Shown: positions 1-9,278 of the stretch, piece after piece
Position numbering within the stretch: the stretch's first letter is position 1
Layout of the letters: every line of letters starts with the position of its first letter
Source: Rhodococcus ruber NBRC 15591
GTDB lineage: Bacteria > Actinomycetota > Actinomycetes > Mycobacteriales > Mycobacteriaceae
Assembly (NCBI RefSeq): GCF_001894945.1
Contig: NZ_BCXE01000001.1
Coordinates: 372,001 to 436,000, forward strand
Direction of reading: 5' to 3'
Length of the DNA: 64,000 nucleotides
Translations under genes and position numbers: made by a program
Notes under the pieces: model-generated
Seen by the model: the letters and a program-made list of their open reading frames with translations, nothing else
Databases searched by the model: none
What the model was told of the DNA's origin: nothing

Positions 1-3000
1 GGAGCGACTCGGCCTGCGCGTCGGCGTCGGCGGGCGCGTCGTCCCAGGCGAGGTACAGGTCGATCACCAGGTTCTCGGTGCCGGGCAGGGTGCCCGCCGA
101 CTCCTCGACGATGTCCAGTGCCGCCCCGAGCTCGGCGTGCCGGGCCTCGGTGGAGATCAGGTACAGGCGGGTGCCGCGCAGGTCGAAGTTGCCGGTGACG
201 AACTGCCGGCCCCCGCGCACGTCGGACTGCACCTGCTCGAGCGTGCGGATCTTGTAGGCGCGACGGGTGATGACCTCGAGCAGCGGCCCCGGCACGGTCT
301 CCGGCCGGGCGATCTGCTGCGCGAGCAGGTCGATCAGCGGCTCGGGCGTGGCCACGAGGGCCTCGACCCGCTGCGCGTGGTCGGCGGCGCCGGGGTTGTC
401 GGCGAGGTGGGCGAGGCTGCCGCGGACCCCGTCGTACACCTGCTCGCGGACCTTGCGGATCACCGGCTCCTCGAACAGGCGGTAACGCAGGTTGCGGGCG
501 GCGTCGCCGATCACCGGGAACCGCACCTGGGTGGCGACGATGAGCCGGTCGAGGACCTCGTTGAGTTCCTGCGAGATGCCGGCCGGTCCCTCGGTCTCCT
601 CGAGCCAGCGCTCGAGCAGCGCCGAGACCACCGGCACCTGCGTCTCGATGCGCTGCTGCGCGAGGAACAGCCGGTAGACGGCCTCCTCGAGCTCGGGGGT
701 GCGGTCCAGTTCGGTGACGTCGTAGTGCCGCAGCGCCTGCGCCAGCCGGGCCCGGAAGCTCTCGGGCAGGCCGCCGACCTCGACGTCGAGGGACTGCAGG
801 TAGCCGTGGAAGTGCTCGCGGGGGCTGTGCACCCGCTCGTCACCGGTCTCCTCGTCCTGCGTCGGGCGGTTGCGCGAGAGCTCGCACACGTCGGCGACCG
901 TGGTGAGCAGGGCCAGCTCGGCGCGCACCAGGTCGCAGTTCTCGGTGGTCTCGCCGCGCAGCCGGTCGTACTCGGCGAGCAGCGTCGCGGTGCGCTTGCC
1001 GGAGACGTCGTAGCCGGTGACGAGCGCTTCGAGGGCGTCGAGCCGGGCCAGCGCGTCGGCCGCGGCGTCGCCGGTGACGACAGCGGCGGGCGCGGGGAAC
1101 TGCACGCGCTCGACGGTCTCGGTGACGGCCTCCTCGGCGACCTGGTCCACCCGCAGCAGCGGCGTGCCCGCGTCGACCTGCGAGTTGACCACGGCGAGGA
1201 CCTCGCGGACGCGGCCGGCGAACGGCGCGCGCACCGCGGTCTCCATCTTCATGGACTCGAGCACCACCAGGGTCTGGCCTGCCTCGACCTCGTCGCCGGG
1301 CGCGACCGGCACGGCGACGACGACGGCGGGGGCGGGGGTGCGCACGACGCCGGCCTCGTCCTGGCTGATCTGGTGGCTGATGCCGTCGACCTCGACGAGG
1401 TAGCCGGTGGCGCCGGCGATCGAGACGACGTGGTGGCGGCGGCCGGCCAGGACGAGCCGGGACTCGAACTGTCCGAGCCGGTCGACGTCCACCTCGAGTT
1501 CGCCGTTGCCGGCGTCGACGCGGTAGCGGTGCGGGCCGACCTGTCCGACGAGCAGCTCGTACGCCTGGCCCTGGTAGCTCAGCTCGACCTTGCGGCCGAC
1601 GGAGTGCCGGGCGCGGGGGCGGCCACCGCGGGCGGAGGTGAGGAACGCGGCGCGCTCGTGGGTCTCCTCGGCGTCGTAGACGTCGACGGCGGTGGCGATC
1701 AGCGCGATGTCGGCCACCCGGGACGGCCCGGTGGCGGTGCCGGCGCCGGTGCGGTCGAGCCAGCCGGTGTCGGCCGAGGCGGAGATCACCTCGTCGCGGT
1801 CGAGCAGGTCGAGCAGGAACGACTTGGTGGTGGTGCCGCCCTCGAGGACGACGGTGGTCTCGCGCAGCGCGGTGCGCAGGCGGGCCAGGGCCTCGTCGCG
1901 GTCGCGGCCCCACGCGATGATCTTGGCGACCATCGAGTCGTAGTCCGGCGGGATGACGTCGCCCTGGGCGATGCCGGTGTCGACGCGCAGGCCGGACCCG
2001 AGCGGGAACTTGAGCAGCTGCACGGAGCCGGGGGCGGGGGCGAAGCCGTTGTCGGCGTCCTCGGCGTTGAGCCGGGCCTCGACGGCGTGGCCGAACTCGG
2101 GCGGGCAGTCGCCGGGCAGCGTCTCCCCGGAGGCCACGAGGATCTGCAGCTTGACCAGGTCGATGCCGGTGGTGGCCTCGGTGATGGGGTGTTCGACCTG
2201 CAGGCGGGTGTTGACCTCGAGGAAGGTGAAGATCTTCAGGTCGGGCTGGTAGAGGTACTCGACGGTGCCGGCGCCGCAGTAGCCGGCGGCGCGCACGAGG
2301 TCGGCGGAGACCGAGCGCAGGTGGTCGGCCTGCTCCTTGGTCAGCAGCGGCGACGCCGACTCCTCGATGACCTTCTGGTTCTTGCGCTGGATGGAGCAGT
2401 CGCGCACGCCCGGCGCCCAGACGTTGCCGTGGGCGTCGGCGATGACCTGGACCTCGACGTGGCGGGCGTCGGTGACGAGACGCTCGATGAACACCACGGG
2501 GTCGCCGAACGAGCGCTCGGCCTCGCCCTGGGTGCGCTCGAGGGCGAGCTCGAGCTCGTCCTCGGAGTACACCTTGCGGATGCCGCGGCCGCCGCCGCCG
2601 GAGCGGGCCTTGATGATCAGCGGGTAGCCGATGGCCTGCGCGTGCCGGCGGGCGTCGGCGCGGGTCTCGACCGGTCCACCCGACCACGGGGCGACCGGCA
2701 CGCCGACCTTCTCGGCGAGCAGCTTGGCCTCGACCTTGTCGCCGAGCAGGCGCATGGCCTCGGCCGACGGGCCGATGAAGGTGATGTTCAGGCGGGCGCA
2801 GACCTCGGCGAAGGCGGGATCTTCGGCGACGAAGCCCCAGCCGACCCACACGGCGTCGGCCTCGGCCTCGAGGAGGGCGCGCTCGAGTTCGGCATGGTCG
2901 AGGTAGGGGGTGGCGGCCGTGGTGGACGGCCGCAGGGTGACGTCCTCGTCGGCCTGGCGGACGAACATCGCCCGCCGCTCGGCCTCGGTGTGCAGGGCGA

Positions 3001-3103
3001 TCGTCTTGATGTCGTAGTCGTGCTCGGAGTTGAGCTCCCGGACTGCTCTGATGAGACGTACTGCCGCCTCACCTCGGTTGACCACCGCGATCCGTTTGAA
3101 CAT
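1..3103 (-). CDS. Fused biotin-dependent acyl-CoA carboxylase (5' part, runs off left edge)
   Basis: Single-chain biotin carboxylase enzyme; the first 1,034 codons are in the window and the frame is still open at base 1. The N-terminus MFKRIAVVNRGEAAVRLIRA is a typical biotin carboxylase start, followed by an ATP-grasp domain with the glycine-rich loop KARSGGGGRGIRKV and the catalytic stretch EVNTRLQVEH. A biotinyl carrier domain follows, with ESMKME and the biotinylated lysine at residue 619. The remaining visible part is a linker that, in known single-chain enzymes, precedes the carboxyltransferase, which would lie outside the window. Single-chain long-chain acyl-CoA carboxylases of about 1,800 residues are known from mycobacteria and rhodococci. 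Such enzymes carboxylate acyl-CoAs for lipid synthesis or branched substrate use. The ATG at 3103 has a GGAG-type ribosome site upstream. Substrate range cannot be read from this part. Confidence 0.9.
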   Translation of the reverse strand, partial: MFKRIAVVNRGEAAVRLIRAVRELNSEHDYDIKTIALHTEAERRAMFVRQADEDVTLRPSTTAATPYLDHAELERALLEAEADAVWVGWGFVAEDPAFAEVCARLNITFIGPSAEAMRLLGDKVEAKLLAEKVGVPVAPWSGGPVETRADARRHAQAIGYPLIIKARSGGGGRGIRKVYSEDELELALERTQGEAERSFGDPVVFIERLVTDARHVEVQVIADAHGNVWAPGVRDCSIQRKNQKVIEESASPLLTKEQADHLRSVSADLVRAAGYCGAGTVEYLYQPDLKIFTFLEVNTRLQVEHPITEATTGIDLVKLQILVASGETLPGDCPPEFGHAVEARLNAEDADNGFAPAPGSVQLLKFPLGSGLRVDTGIAQGDVIPPDYDSMVAKIIAWGRDRDEALARLRTALRETTVVLEGGTTTKSFLLDLLDRDEVISASADTGWLDRTGAGTATGPSRVADIALIATAVDVYDAEETHERAAFLTSARGGRPRARHSVGRKVELSYQGQAYELLVGQVGPHRYRVDAGNGELEVDVDRLGQFESRLVLAGRRHHVVSIAGATGYLVEVDGISHQISQDEAGVVRTPAPAVVVAVPVAPGDEVEAGQTLVVLESMKMETAVRAPFAGRVREVLAVVNSQVDAGTPLLRVDQVAEEAVTETVERVQFPAPAAVVTGDAAADALARLDALEALVTGYDVSGKRTATLLAEYDRLRGETTENCDLVRAELALLTTVADVCELSRNRPTQDEETGDERVHSPREHFHGYLQSLDVEVGGLPESFRARLAQALRHYDVTELDRTPELEEAVYRLFLAQQRIETQVPVVSALLERWLEETEGPAGISQELNEVLDRLIVATQVRFPVIGDAARNLRYRLFEEPVIRKVREQVYDGVRGSLAHLADNPGAADHAQRVEALVATPEPLIDLLAQQIARPETVPGPLLEVITRRAYKIRTLEQVQSDVRGGRQFVTGNFDLRGTRLYLISTEARHAELGAALDIVEESAGTLPGTENLVIDLYLAWDDAPADADAQAESL

Positions 3104-3752
3104 ACTCGTTGCCACCGTTCTCCAGGTTTGTGCGCGCTCGTGCGACGCTCGTCGAAGCTTCTCGCCAGTGAGTGAAGAAAGTTAACCGATGCCGAGGCCC
3201 ACGTCACGGGTTGATAACGCGAGCAAGAACATGTATCGGTCGGCTCCTCGTGTCGGCGTATGCGTGCGGACGTGTGCGCCGACTGTCCCGGCGGGTGCCT
3301 GGGAGTCGGCGGACAGGCGGTCGGCCTCGTCCCGCGGACCGTCGTCGTCGACGGCCGAGTGCCCCCCGGTGGGGACGATCCTTCCGCTAACAGCATGAAG
3401 GAAACATGAGGGTTTGTCACGTTTTAGGGCCTCGGGGTCCGGGTTCGGTGGCTCTCGTCGGATATACCGGTGAAAGATGTTGGCGGAAGCTGTTTTCCGA
3501 TCCCGGAATGTGGCGCGGACTCGGTTCGATTCGGCCGCGCTCACGAATACCGTCGGGTAACACCGGGCAGTAACATTCGGCCCGTTGATTTTTCGGGCAC
3601 GGTGCCGCCGGGCCCGCGAACACCCCCGCCTACGCCAATTGTCCAGTATCGGACCGGCATCCACCCCTCGAAAAGGTCGAAACGGACACGCGCCGGCGGA
3701 TGCCGGGTCCCTCGCCTCCGCGCTCCGGCGGCGCGAGCGGGCGGAAACCCGC

Positions 3753-3768
3753 TGTGACGATTGTCACG
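3753..3768. promoter_or_regulatory. CRP/GlxR-like binding site
   Basis: TGTGACGATTGTCACG matches the actinobacterial CRP/GlxR consensus TGTGA-N6-TCACA except at the last base, and has a perfect GTGAC/GTCAC core. It lies about 145 bp before the GyrI-like start codon. Binding by a cAMP-responsive regulator is inferred from the motif only. Confidence 0.45.
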
Positions 3769-3772
3769 GCCG

Positions 3773-3810
3773 CCCGGGGTGCTCGCGGGTGCCCGGGGTG
3801 CCCGCGGGTG
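3773..3810. repeat. Two 19-bp direct repeats
   Basis: Two adjacent 19-bp units (3773-3791 and 3792-3810) differ at one position (T or C at the eleventh base). They lie between the CRP-like palindrome and the next inverted repeat. A regulator array or simple slippage are both possible. Confidence 0.5.
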
Positions 3811-3834
3811 CGGCCGAATGTCACACCGGTTCGA

Positions 3835-3853
3835 TCACATCGACGCGATGTCA
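3835..3853. promoter_or_regulatory. Inverted repeat, possible operator of the GyrI-like gene
   Basis: TCACATCG-ACG-CGATGTCA is an inverted repeat with 8-bp arms and one mismatch. It is centred about 68 bp before the ATG at 3912, where an operator or promoter element would be expected. No regulator gene is adjacent. Confidence 0.4.
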
Positions 3854-3911
3854 CATCGGGCCCACCGGCGCATCGCCTATCGTGACTCCAGGCTTCGACA
3901 GGGGAGGATGA

Positions 3912-4364
3912 ATGCCCGAGATCGTGCACGCCCCGGCCAGGCACCTGGCCGCCGTGGAATTCCACACCGACTTGGCCCACATCGGTGAACACATCGGCGA
4001 GGCGTACGGCGCCGTCGAGCGGTACCTGGCGGGCGCGGGCACGCCGCCGTCCGGCCCGGCCTTCGCCTACTACCGCAACTTCACCGAGGACGGCTTCGAC
4101 GGCGCCGCCGGCTTCGAGGTCGCCGACCCCGTCGACGGCGACGGCCACGTGGTCCCGGTCGACCTGCCCGCCGGTGACGTCGCGACCGAGACCCACCTCG
4201 GTCCCTACGACACGCTCGAGCACACCTACGAGGCCCTCGCCGCCTGGGCCGCCCGGGAGGGCCACGATCTCGACCTGAGCACCGCGTGGGAGGAGTACTG
4301 GAGCCCGCCGGGCACTCCCGCGGAGGAGATCCGCACGGTGATCTACGTACCCGTGAAGACCTGA
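3912..4364 (+). CDS. GyrI-like small-molecule-binding protein
   Basis: A 150-residue protein with the features of the GyrI-like/AraC effector-binding fold. These include a central AFAYYRNF strand, a pair of strands rich in acidic residues and the typical HLGPYDTLEHTYEALAAWA segment near residue 95. The conserved C-terminal W-E-Y motif is WEEYWSPPGTP. Free-standing members of this family bind amphiphilic or cationic compounds, and some hydrolyse cyclopropanoids. No DNA-binding domain is present, so it is not itself a transcription factor. GGGGAGG seven bases upstream supports the ATG. The long upstream region with operator-like repeats suggests regulated expression. Confidence 0.8.
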   Translation: MPEIVHAPARHLAAVEFHTDLAHIGEHIGEAYGAVERYLAGAGTPPSGPAFAYYRNFTEDGFDGAAGFEVADPVDGDGHVVPVDLPAGDVATETHLGPYDTLEHTYEALAAWAAREGHDLDLSTAWEEYWSPPGTPAEEIRTVIYVPVKT

Positions 4365-4417
4365 GGCGTATCGCGGAAGAGCTCCCACGCGTCCCGGCGG
4401 CGGGAGACAATCCGCGA

Positions 4418-6265
4418 ATGTCCCTCGTCGTCGGATTCGCGCCGTGGGTCCTGTACTGGATCCTCGTCGGCAACACCGGGTTCGTCACCGCCGTGGCTGC
4501 AGCCCTCGTCCTCGCCGCCGCCGGCCCGCTCGTGCAGCGCATGCGCGGAAAGCCGTGGCGCTCCCTCGACGTCGGCACCGTCGTCGTCTTCGCGCTGCTG
4601 CTCGTCGCCGCACTCACCCTCGACGACGCCGTCCTCGAACGCTGGCTGCAACCGATCGGCAACCTCGGACTGCTGCTCGTCGTCCTCGGCGGCATCCTCG
4701 CCGGACGGCCCTTCGTACGCGAATACGCCGTCGAGACAGTCGATCCCGCGACCGCGGCCGCCGGCGGATTCCGGTACGTCACCACCGCGATGACGTGGAT
4801 GTGGGCCGCCGCCTTCGCCGTGATGACCGTGTCCTCGCTGATCCCACCGATCGTCGACGGAGACGCCACCGTCCGCGACGAGACCGACGCGCTGTCCGTC
4901 GTCGGCTACTGGGTCGTCCCGTTCGTCGTCCTGGGCGCGGCCGGGCTGGCCTCGGCCCTGTTCCCCAAATGGTTCGACACGAACTCCGCGCTCGCCGCCA
5001 CCGCGAACCCGCACCCCGAACCCGAATCCCCGGCCGCACCACCGCCGGACCTCGACTCCGCCCGCGTCCACCTCGTCGCACCGCGGCAGTCCCGGCACGA
5101 CGAACCGTTCCGGCTCACCGTCGCCGGATCGCGGCCCGACGCGACGATCACCGTCACCGCGGAGGGCACCGACATGTTCGGCGCCCGCTGGCGGTCCTGC
5201 CGCACCTACGACGGCAGTGTCGACGTCGTCGACGAACCGTTGTGGGACATGCGGTTCGACGAACCCGACCGCGTGCCCGACCTGTTCGTCCCCCCGCCCG
5301 GCCGGTGGCCGGTCACGCTCACCGTCACCGACGGCCCCCACACCGCGCGACGCACGGTGATCCGCGCCGACGCCGCACCGGGGGTGACCGTCGAGGACCT
5401 CGACATCGACGGCCGCCCCGGCCTGCTCGCCCGCCCGGACGGCCCGACGCCGCCCCGCGGGTGGCCGGCGGTGCTGTGCGTCGGCGGCTCCGAGGGCGGC
5501 GTCGACTCCCAGCGCGCCACCATCGCCGTCCTCGCCTCGCACGGCCACGTCGCCCTCGCCTACTCGTGGCTCGACGAGAACTCCGAGGTCGCCGACGTGC
5601 CGCTCGAGCGTTTCACCGGCGCGCTGCGCCACCTCGCCGGCCGCCCCGAGATCGGCAGCATCGCCGCCGTGGGCATCTCCCGGGGAGCCGAGGGGCTCCT
5701 CGCCGCCGTCGCCGCCGACGGCACGCCGCTGCGGGCGCTGGTGCTGATCAGTCCCAGCTCCGTCGCGTGGCAGGGGCTCGGCCCGGACGGTGAGATCCCG
5801 GACACCCCCTCGTGGACCCTCGGTGGCGAGGCCCAGCCCTGGGCGCCGCTGCCGAGCTCCGCGCTGATGCCGCAGATGATCCGCAACGCCTGGCGGGCCG
5901 GCCGCGACGTCGCCCGGCACCGGCCGTCGCTGCTGCGCCTGGCCGACGCCTACCGCGCGGGACTGCGCGACGCACCCGGCCCCGCCCACCTGCGGGCCGA
6001 GAAGGTCGACGCCCCGATCCTGTGCATCACCGGCACCGACGACCAGCTGTGGCCGTCCACCGACATGGCGGGCGCACTGCTCGCCCGCCGCGGCGACGGC
6101 CGCGACCGGCACCTGTCCGTCGACGACGCCGGCCACCTCATCCGTCTCGGCATGTTCCCCGGCGACGCCCAGTGGACCGGCGGCATCGCCTTCGGCGGCA
6201 CCCCGGCCGGGCAGGGCCGGGCCCAGCGCGCCGCCGTCGACGCCGTCGCCGAATTCCTCGCCTGA
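4418..6265 (+). CDS. Membrane-anchored BAAT-type acyl transferase/thioesterase
   Basis: A 615-residue protein. The first about 190 residues hold roughly five hydrophobic helices, for example PWVLYWILVG and GTVVVFALLLVAALTL. An immunoglobulin-like segment follows (about residues 205-330), then an alpha/beta hydrolase domain like the C-terminal domain of bile acid-CoA:amino acid N-acyltransferase and acyl-CoA thioesterases. The nucleophile is Ser421 in GISRGAEG, with acid and histidine candidates in ITGTDDQLW and DDAGHLIRLG. Known BAAT-family enzymes are soluble, so the membrane N-terminus is unusual. The ATG at 4418 begins directly before the first membrane helix; an upstream in-frame ATG would add 44 residues that overlap the preceding gene. 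An acyl-transfer or hydrolase role at the membrane is inferred. Confidence 0.75.
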   Translation: MSLVVGFAPWVLYWILVGNTGFVTAVAAALVLAAAGPLVQRMRGKPWRSLDVGTVVVFALLLVAALTLDDAVLERWLQPIGNLGLLLVVLGGILAGRPFVREYAVETVDPATAAAGGFRYVTTAMTWMWAAAFAVMTVSSLIPPIVDGDATVRDETDALSVVGYWVVPFVVLGAAGLASALFPKWFDTNSALAATANPHPEPESPAAPPPDLDSARVHLVAPRQSRHDEPFRLTVAGSRPDATITVTAEGTDMFGARWRSCRTYDGSVDVVDEPLWDMRFDEPDRVPDLFVPPPGRWPVTLTVTDGPHTARRTVIRADAAPGVTVEDLDIDGRPGLLARPDGPTPPRGWPAVLCVGGSEGGVDSQRATIAVLASHGHVALAYSWLDENSEVADVPLERFTGALRHLAGRPEIGSIAAVGISRGAEGLLAAVAADGTPLRALVLISPSSVAWQGLGPDGEIPDTPSWTLGGEAQPWAPLPSSALMPQMIRNAWRAGRDVARHRPSLLRLADAYRAGLRDAPGPAHLRAEKVDAPILCITGTDDQLWPSTDMAGALLARRGDGRDRHLSVDDAGHLIRLGMFPGDAQWTGGIAFGGTPAGQGRAQRAAVDAVAEFLA

Positions 6266-6335
6266 CCGGCGCCCCCGCCGCGGCACCGGGATTTCTGGAA
6301 CAGTGGAGAGGTCCGGACGCCACGAGGAGGTCCCG

Positions 6336-7511
6336 ATGTCCGACGCCCCACAGTTCCCGGTCGGGTTCGAACCGGCCGAGCAGCGCCGCGAGCGGATGGC
6401 CGCGCAGGTGCGCCGCTGGTGCGAGCAGCACCGGCTCGACGGCCGGCACGCCCCGCTGTCGGACGCCGCCGCCCTGTGCCTGGCCGCCGGCCGTCTCGAC
6501 GACGAGACCCGCGACATCCTGGCCCGGCGCCGCCGGATCGGGCGCGGGCTGCCGACCCTCGGCGGTTTCGGTGCGTTGCGGCACCTCACGGACGAGCACG
6601 CCCGTCTCACGGTGCGGGCTGCCGACCTGCGCCCCGGCGCCGCCCGGCTGGTGTTCGAGTACCGGGCGGGGGAACTGGCCAAGCGGCTGCGCAACGCCCA
6701 CTACACGCTCACCGTCTCCGGCCGGCACTACGCGCAGGGCGTGCGGGCCGTGCGGCGGGAACGACGCGACGGCGTGCACCTCGACCCGCACCAGCGCGAC
6801 GCCCTGTTCGCGGCGTTGCAGCACACGCCCGCGCCCGTCCCCGAGAAGATGGCCGATCAGGTGCGCGGTGCGGTGCTCGGCGTGGCCGTCGACCGCGTGA
6901 CGCGCTGGTCGGACGGCACCGCGGCGGCCGCCGCGGGACGTCGCGCCGCCGACGCCCTTGGCCGGCAGGTGCCCGACGACGACCACTTCGTCGACCGGTA
7001 CGACACCCTGCTGTTCCTCGCCGGCACCCTCTACGACCGCATCGAAGGTTCCACCGCGTGGCGGTCCGAGCACCTCGCGGTGCAGCGGTCCCAGCTCGAT
7101 CTCGCCGACGAGCTGACCCAGATCGCCGTCGACACCGTCACGCTGCGCGGCCTGCTCGCCGAACTCGCCGACGCCCGCCGCGCGGCCCCGTCCGCTCGTG
7201 CGGCCGTCGACGCGCGGATCGCCGCCCTCGAACCGGTGTGGGATCAGCTCCTGGACCGGGTGGCGGCCCTGGCACGCATCGGCGAGCTGCTCACCGTCGC
7301 CGAGATGCAGTTGCGCACCGCCGAGGTCGAGGCCCGCACCGCCAGCCTCGACGAGCGGATCGACTCCCTCATCGGCCGCTCGGGAGCGCGGGAGCTCTCG
7401 GCCGACAACACCCACTTCGTCGGCGATCAGTTCGGGATCGCCGCGGAGCTGATGGGCTCGCTCCGGTCGGAGCTGCACGGCGACATCGCGGAGCTCACCG
7501 CGCGGGAGTAG
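6336..7511 (+). CDS. Conserved hypothetical protein, helical
   Basis: A 391-residue protein with no family I can name. It is mostly alpha-helical, rich in alanine, arginine and glutamate. A long heptad-like stretch in the last 120 residues contains ARIGELLTVAEMQLRTAEVE and could form a coiled coil. It has no signal peptide and no membrane helix. The start at 6336 is preceded by GAGGAGG, a strong ribosome site. It lies 70 bp after the BAAT-type gene on the same strand and could share its transcript. Confidence 0.6.
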   Translation: MSDAPQFPVGFEPAEQRRERMAAQVRRWCEQHRLDGRHAPLSDAAALCLAAGRLDDETRDILARRRRIGRGLPTLGGFGALRHLTDEHARLTVRAADLRPGAARLVFEYRAGELAKRLRNAHYTLTVSGRHYAQGVRAVRRERRDGVHLDPHQRDALFAALQHTPAPVPEKMADQVRGAVLGVAVDRVTRWSDGTAAAAAGRRAADALGRQVPDDDHFVDRYDTLLFLAGTLYDRIEGSTAWRSEHLAVQRSQLDLADELTQIAVDTVTLRGLLAELADARRAAPSARAAVDARIAALEPVWDQLLDRVAALARIGELLTVAEMQLRTAEVEARTASLDERIDSLIGRSGARELSADNTHFVGDQFGIAAELMGSLRSELHGDIAELTARE

Positions 7512-7642
7512 AACCGCCGGATTGTCAGCGGTCACAGACCTTCTCGTCGACGGTTCCGACGTGGCCCGACGCCCCTGCTCCGCGAGCGCCCGGTGCTGTA
7601 GCTTTCACGCGTTCTCGAGCGAAGCGACTGGGGGGTGACCGG

Positions 7643-8110
7643 GTGCTGCACACGATGCCGATGGCGAAGGGCCTGGTGACGGCGGTGCTGCCGGCTGCCG
7701 TGCTCGTGCTCGCCGGATGCGGCGGATCGGGTGACACGGTCCGGGTGCGCGACGACCCGATCCTCGAAGCGGAGTTCGACACGGTGTTGCTCAGCGGTGA
7801 GCCCCGCTCCCTGTCCTCCGTCGCCGAGGGGGCCGGGCTGCCGCCGGGGTCGTGGGACCGCATGTACCGCTTCTCGATGCCCCTGCTGATGAGCTCGATC
7901 AACCGGGACCTCGGCCTGACCGGCACCGTGTGGGAAAACCTCCCGCAGACCACGGGTCAGGGTCTGATCGTCTTCATGTCCGACGGCGCCGTCGTGCGCG
8001 CCACCGTCGACCGCGCGCCCGTCGTCGAGGTCGACGGGTACGGCACCCCCGAGGCCCTGGTCGAGGCGAACCCGGGCACCGACCGGCTCGCGATCGTCGC
8101 CGGCCACTGA
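7643..8110 (+). CDS. Predicted lipoprotein
   Basis: A 155-residue secreted lipoprotein of unknown function. The signal peptide ends in the lipobox LVLAGC, with the cysteine about 26 residues from the GTG start, so the mature protein would be lipid-anchored outside the cell membrane. A GGGGGGTG ribosome site seven bases before the GTG at 7643 supports that start; ATG codons at 7655 and 7661 in the same frame are alternatives and would still leave a usable signal. No enzymatic motif is visible. Confidence 0.7.
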   Translation: MLHTMPMAKGLVTAVLPAAVLVLAGCGGSGDTVRVRDDPILEAEFDTVLLSGEPRSLSSVAEGAGLPPGSWDRMYRFSMPLLMSSINRDLGLTGTVWENLPQTTGQGLIVFMSDGAVVRATVDRAPVVEVDGYGTPEALVEANPGTDRLAIVAGH

Positions 8111-8225
8111 TCCGCCCCGGTGGGACCTCCACCCGCCCGATTCGAGGCCCAATGGCTATTTTCCGACGGCGCTGCGGGTGAGACGCTGGACCCGGCACCC
8201 ACCGATCGGCGAAAGGGCCGAACCA

Positions 8226-9278
8226 ATGAAGGCACTGGTGTTCCACGGTCCGGGCAAACGCTCCTGGGAGGACGTCCCCGACCCCCGAATCACGGACCCC
8301 ACCGACGCGATCGTCCGCGTCGACGCGGTCACCATCTGCGGCACCGACCTGCACATCCTCGGCGGCGACGTCCCCGAGGTCACCGACGGGCGCATCCTCG
8401 GGCACGAGGCCGTCGGCACCGTCGTCGAGGTCGGGCCGAGCGTGCAGAACCTCGCACCCGGCGACCGAGTCCTCGTCTCGTGCATCACCTCGTGCGGCCG
8501 CTGCCGCTTCTGCCGCGAGAGTCGCTACGGCCAGTGCCTCGGCGGCGGTGGCTGGATCCTCGGCCACCTCATCGACGGCACCCAGGCCGAACTCGTGCGA
8601 GTTCCGTTCGCGGACAACTCCACCCACCGCGTGCCCGAGGGGGTGAGCGACGAGCAGATGCTCATGCTCGCCGACATCCTGCCCACCTCCTACGAGGTCG
8701 GCGTGCTCAACGGATGCGTGCGCCCCGCCGCCGTCGTCGTCATCGTCGGTGCCGGCCCCATCGGTCTCGCCGCGATTCTCGCCACCCGGCTGCTGAGCCC
8801 GAGCCACGTCGTCGCGGTCGACCTCGCCGACAGTCGGCTCGAGGCGGCCCGGGAACTCGGCGCGGACCTGGTACTCAACCCCGGCCGCGACGACGTCGCC
8901 GCCGTCGTCCGCGACCTGACCGACGGTCTCGGCGCGGACGTCACCATGGAAGCCGTCGGCGTGCCCGCGACGTTCGAACAGGCCGTCGAGCTGGTGCGAC
9001 CGGGCGGCCACGTCGCCAACATCGGCGTCCACGGTGCGCCGGCCACGCTGCACCTCGAGAGCATCTGGATCAAGGACCTCACCATCACCACCGGGCTCGT
9101 CGACACGCATTCGACCCCGACGCTGATCGGCCTGGTCCGCAGCGGCAAGCTCGACACCTCGCCGATGATCACCCACCGGTTCGCCCTCGACGAGTTCGAG
9201 GAGGCCTACGACGTGTTCGGCCGGGCCGCCGAGACCGGTGCGCTCAAGGTGCTGCTGACGGCGACGCCGGGAGACTGA
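8226..9278 (+). CDS. Zinc-dependent alcohol dehydrogenase (MDR family)
   Basis: A 350-residue medium-chain dehydrogenase. Catalytic zinc ligands are Cys38 (TICGTDLH) and His60/Glu61 (GHEAVG). The structural zinc loop carries Cys90, Cys93, Cys96 and Cys104, so both zinc sites are intact. The nucleotide-binding motif VVIVGAGPIGLAA lies near residue 172, and the following VDLADSRLEAA with Asp after the second strand indicates NAD(H) rather than NADP(H). It reversibly oxidises an alcohol; the substrate is not evident. The stop codon shares one base with the start of the SRPBCC gene, so the two are probably one transcript. Confidence 0.85.
   Translation: MKALVFHGPGKRSWEDVPDPRITDPTDAIVRVDAVTICGTDLHILGGDVPEVTDGRILGHEAVGTVVEVGPSVQNLAPGDRVLVSCITSCGRCRFCRESRYGQCLGGGGWILGHLIDGTQAELVRVPFADNSTHRVPEGVSDEQMLMLADILPTSYEVGVLNGCVRPAAVVVIVGAGPIGLAAILATRLLSPSHVVAVDLADSRLEAARELGADLVLNPGRDDVAAVVRDLTDGLGADVTMEAVGVPATFEQAVELVRPGGHVANIGVHGAPATLHLESIWIKDLTITTGLVDTHSTPTLIGLVRSGKLDTSPMITHRFALDEFEEAYDVFGRAAETGALKVLLTATPGD

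Larger units (their letters stand above)
3104..3911. other. Long intergenic region (808 bp) between divergent genes
   Basis: This non-coding stretch separates the carboxylase gene (minus) from the GyrI-like gene (plus). Open frames in it show no recognisable protein and no convincing ribosome site. It is less G+C-rich than its surroundings in the part around 3370-3600. Its right third holds a CRP/GlxR-like palindrome (3753-3768), two 19-bp direct repeats (3773-3791 and 3792-3810, one mismatch) and an 8-bp-arm inverted repeat (3835-3853). It looks like a regulatory region rather than a decayed gene. Confidence 0.6.

Noticed and set aside
137-3175. A 1,012-codon open frame on the plus strand across the carboxylase gene
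   Set aside because: Its translation is low-complexity Gly/Ala/Val/Arg text with no domain; the minus-strand frame encodes a clear biotin carboxylase. GC-rich codon bias leaves antisense frames open.
3182-3664. A 160-codon minus-strand frame in the long intergenic region
   Set aside because: No recognisable domain, no ribosome site and Arg/Pro-rich composition as expected of chance frames in GC-rich DNA.
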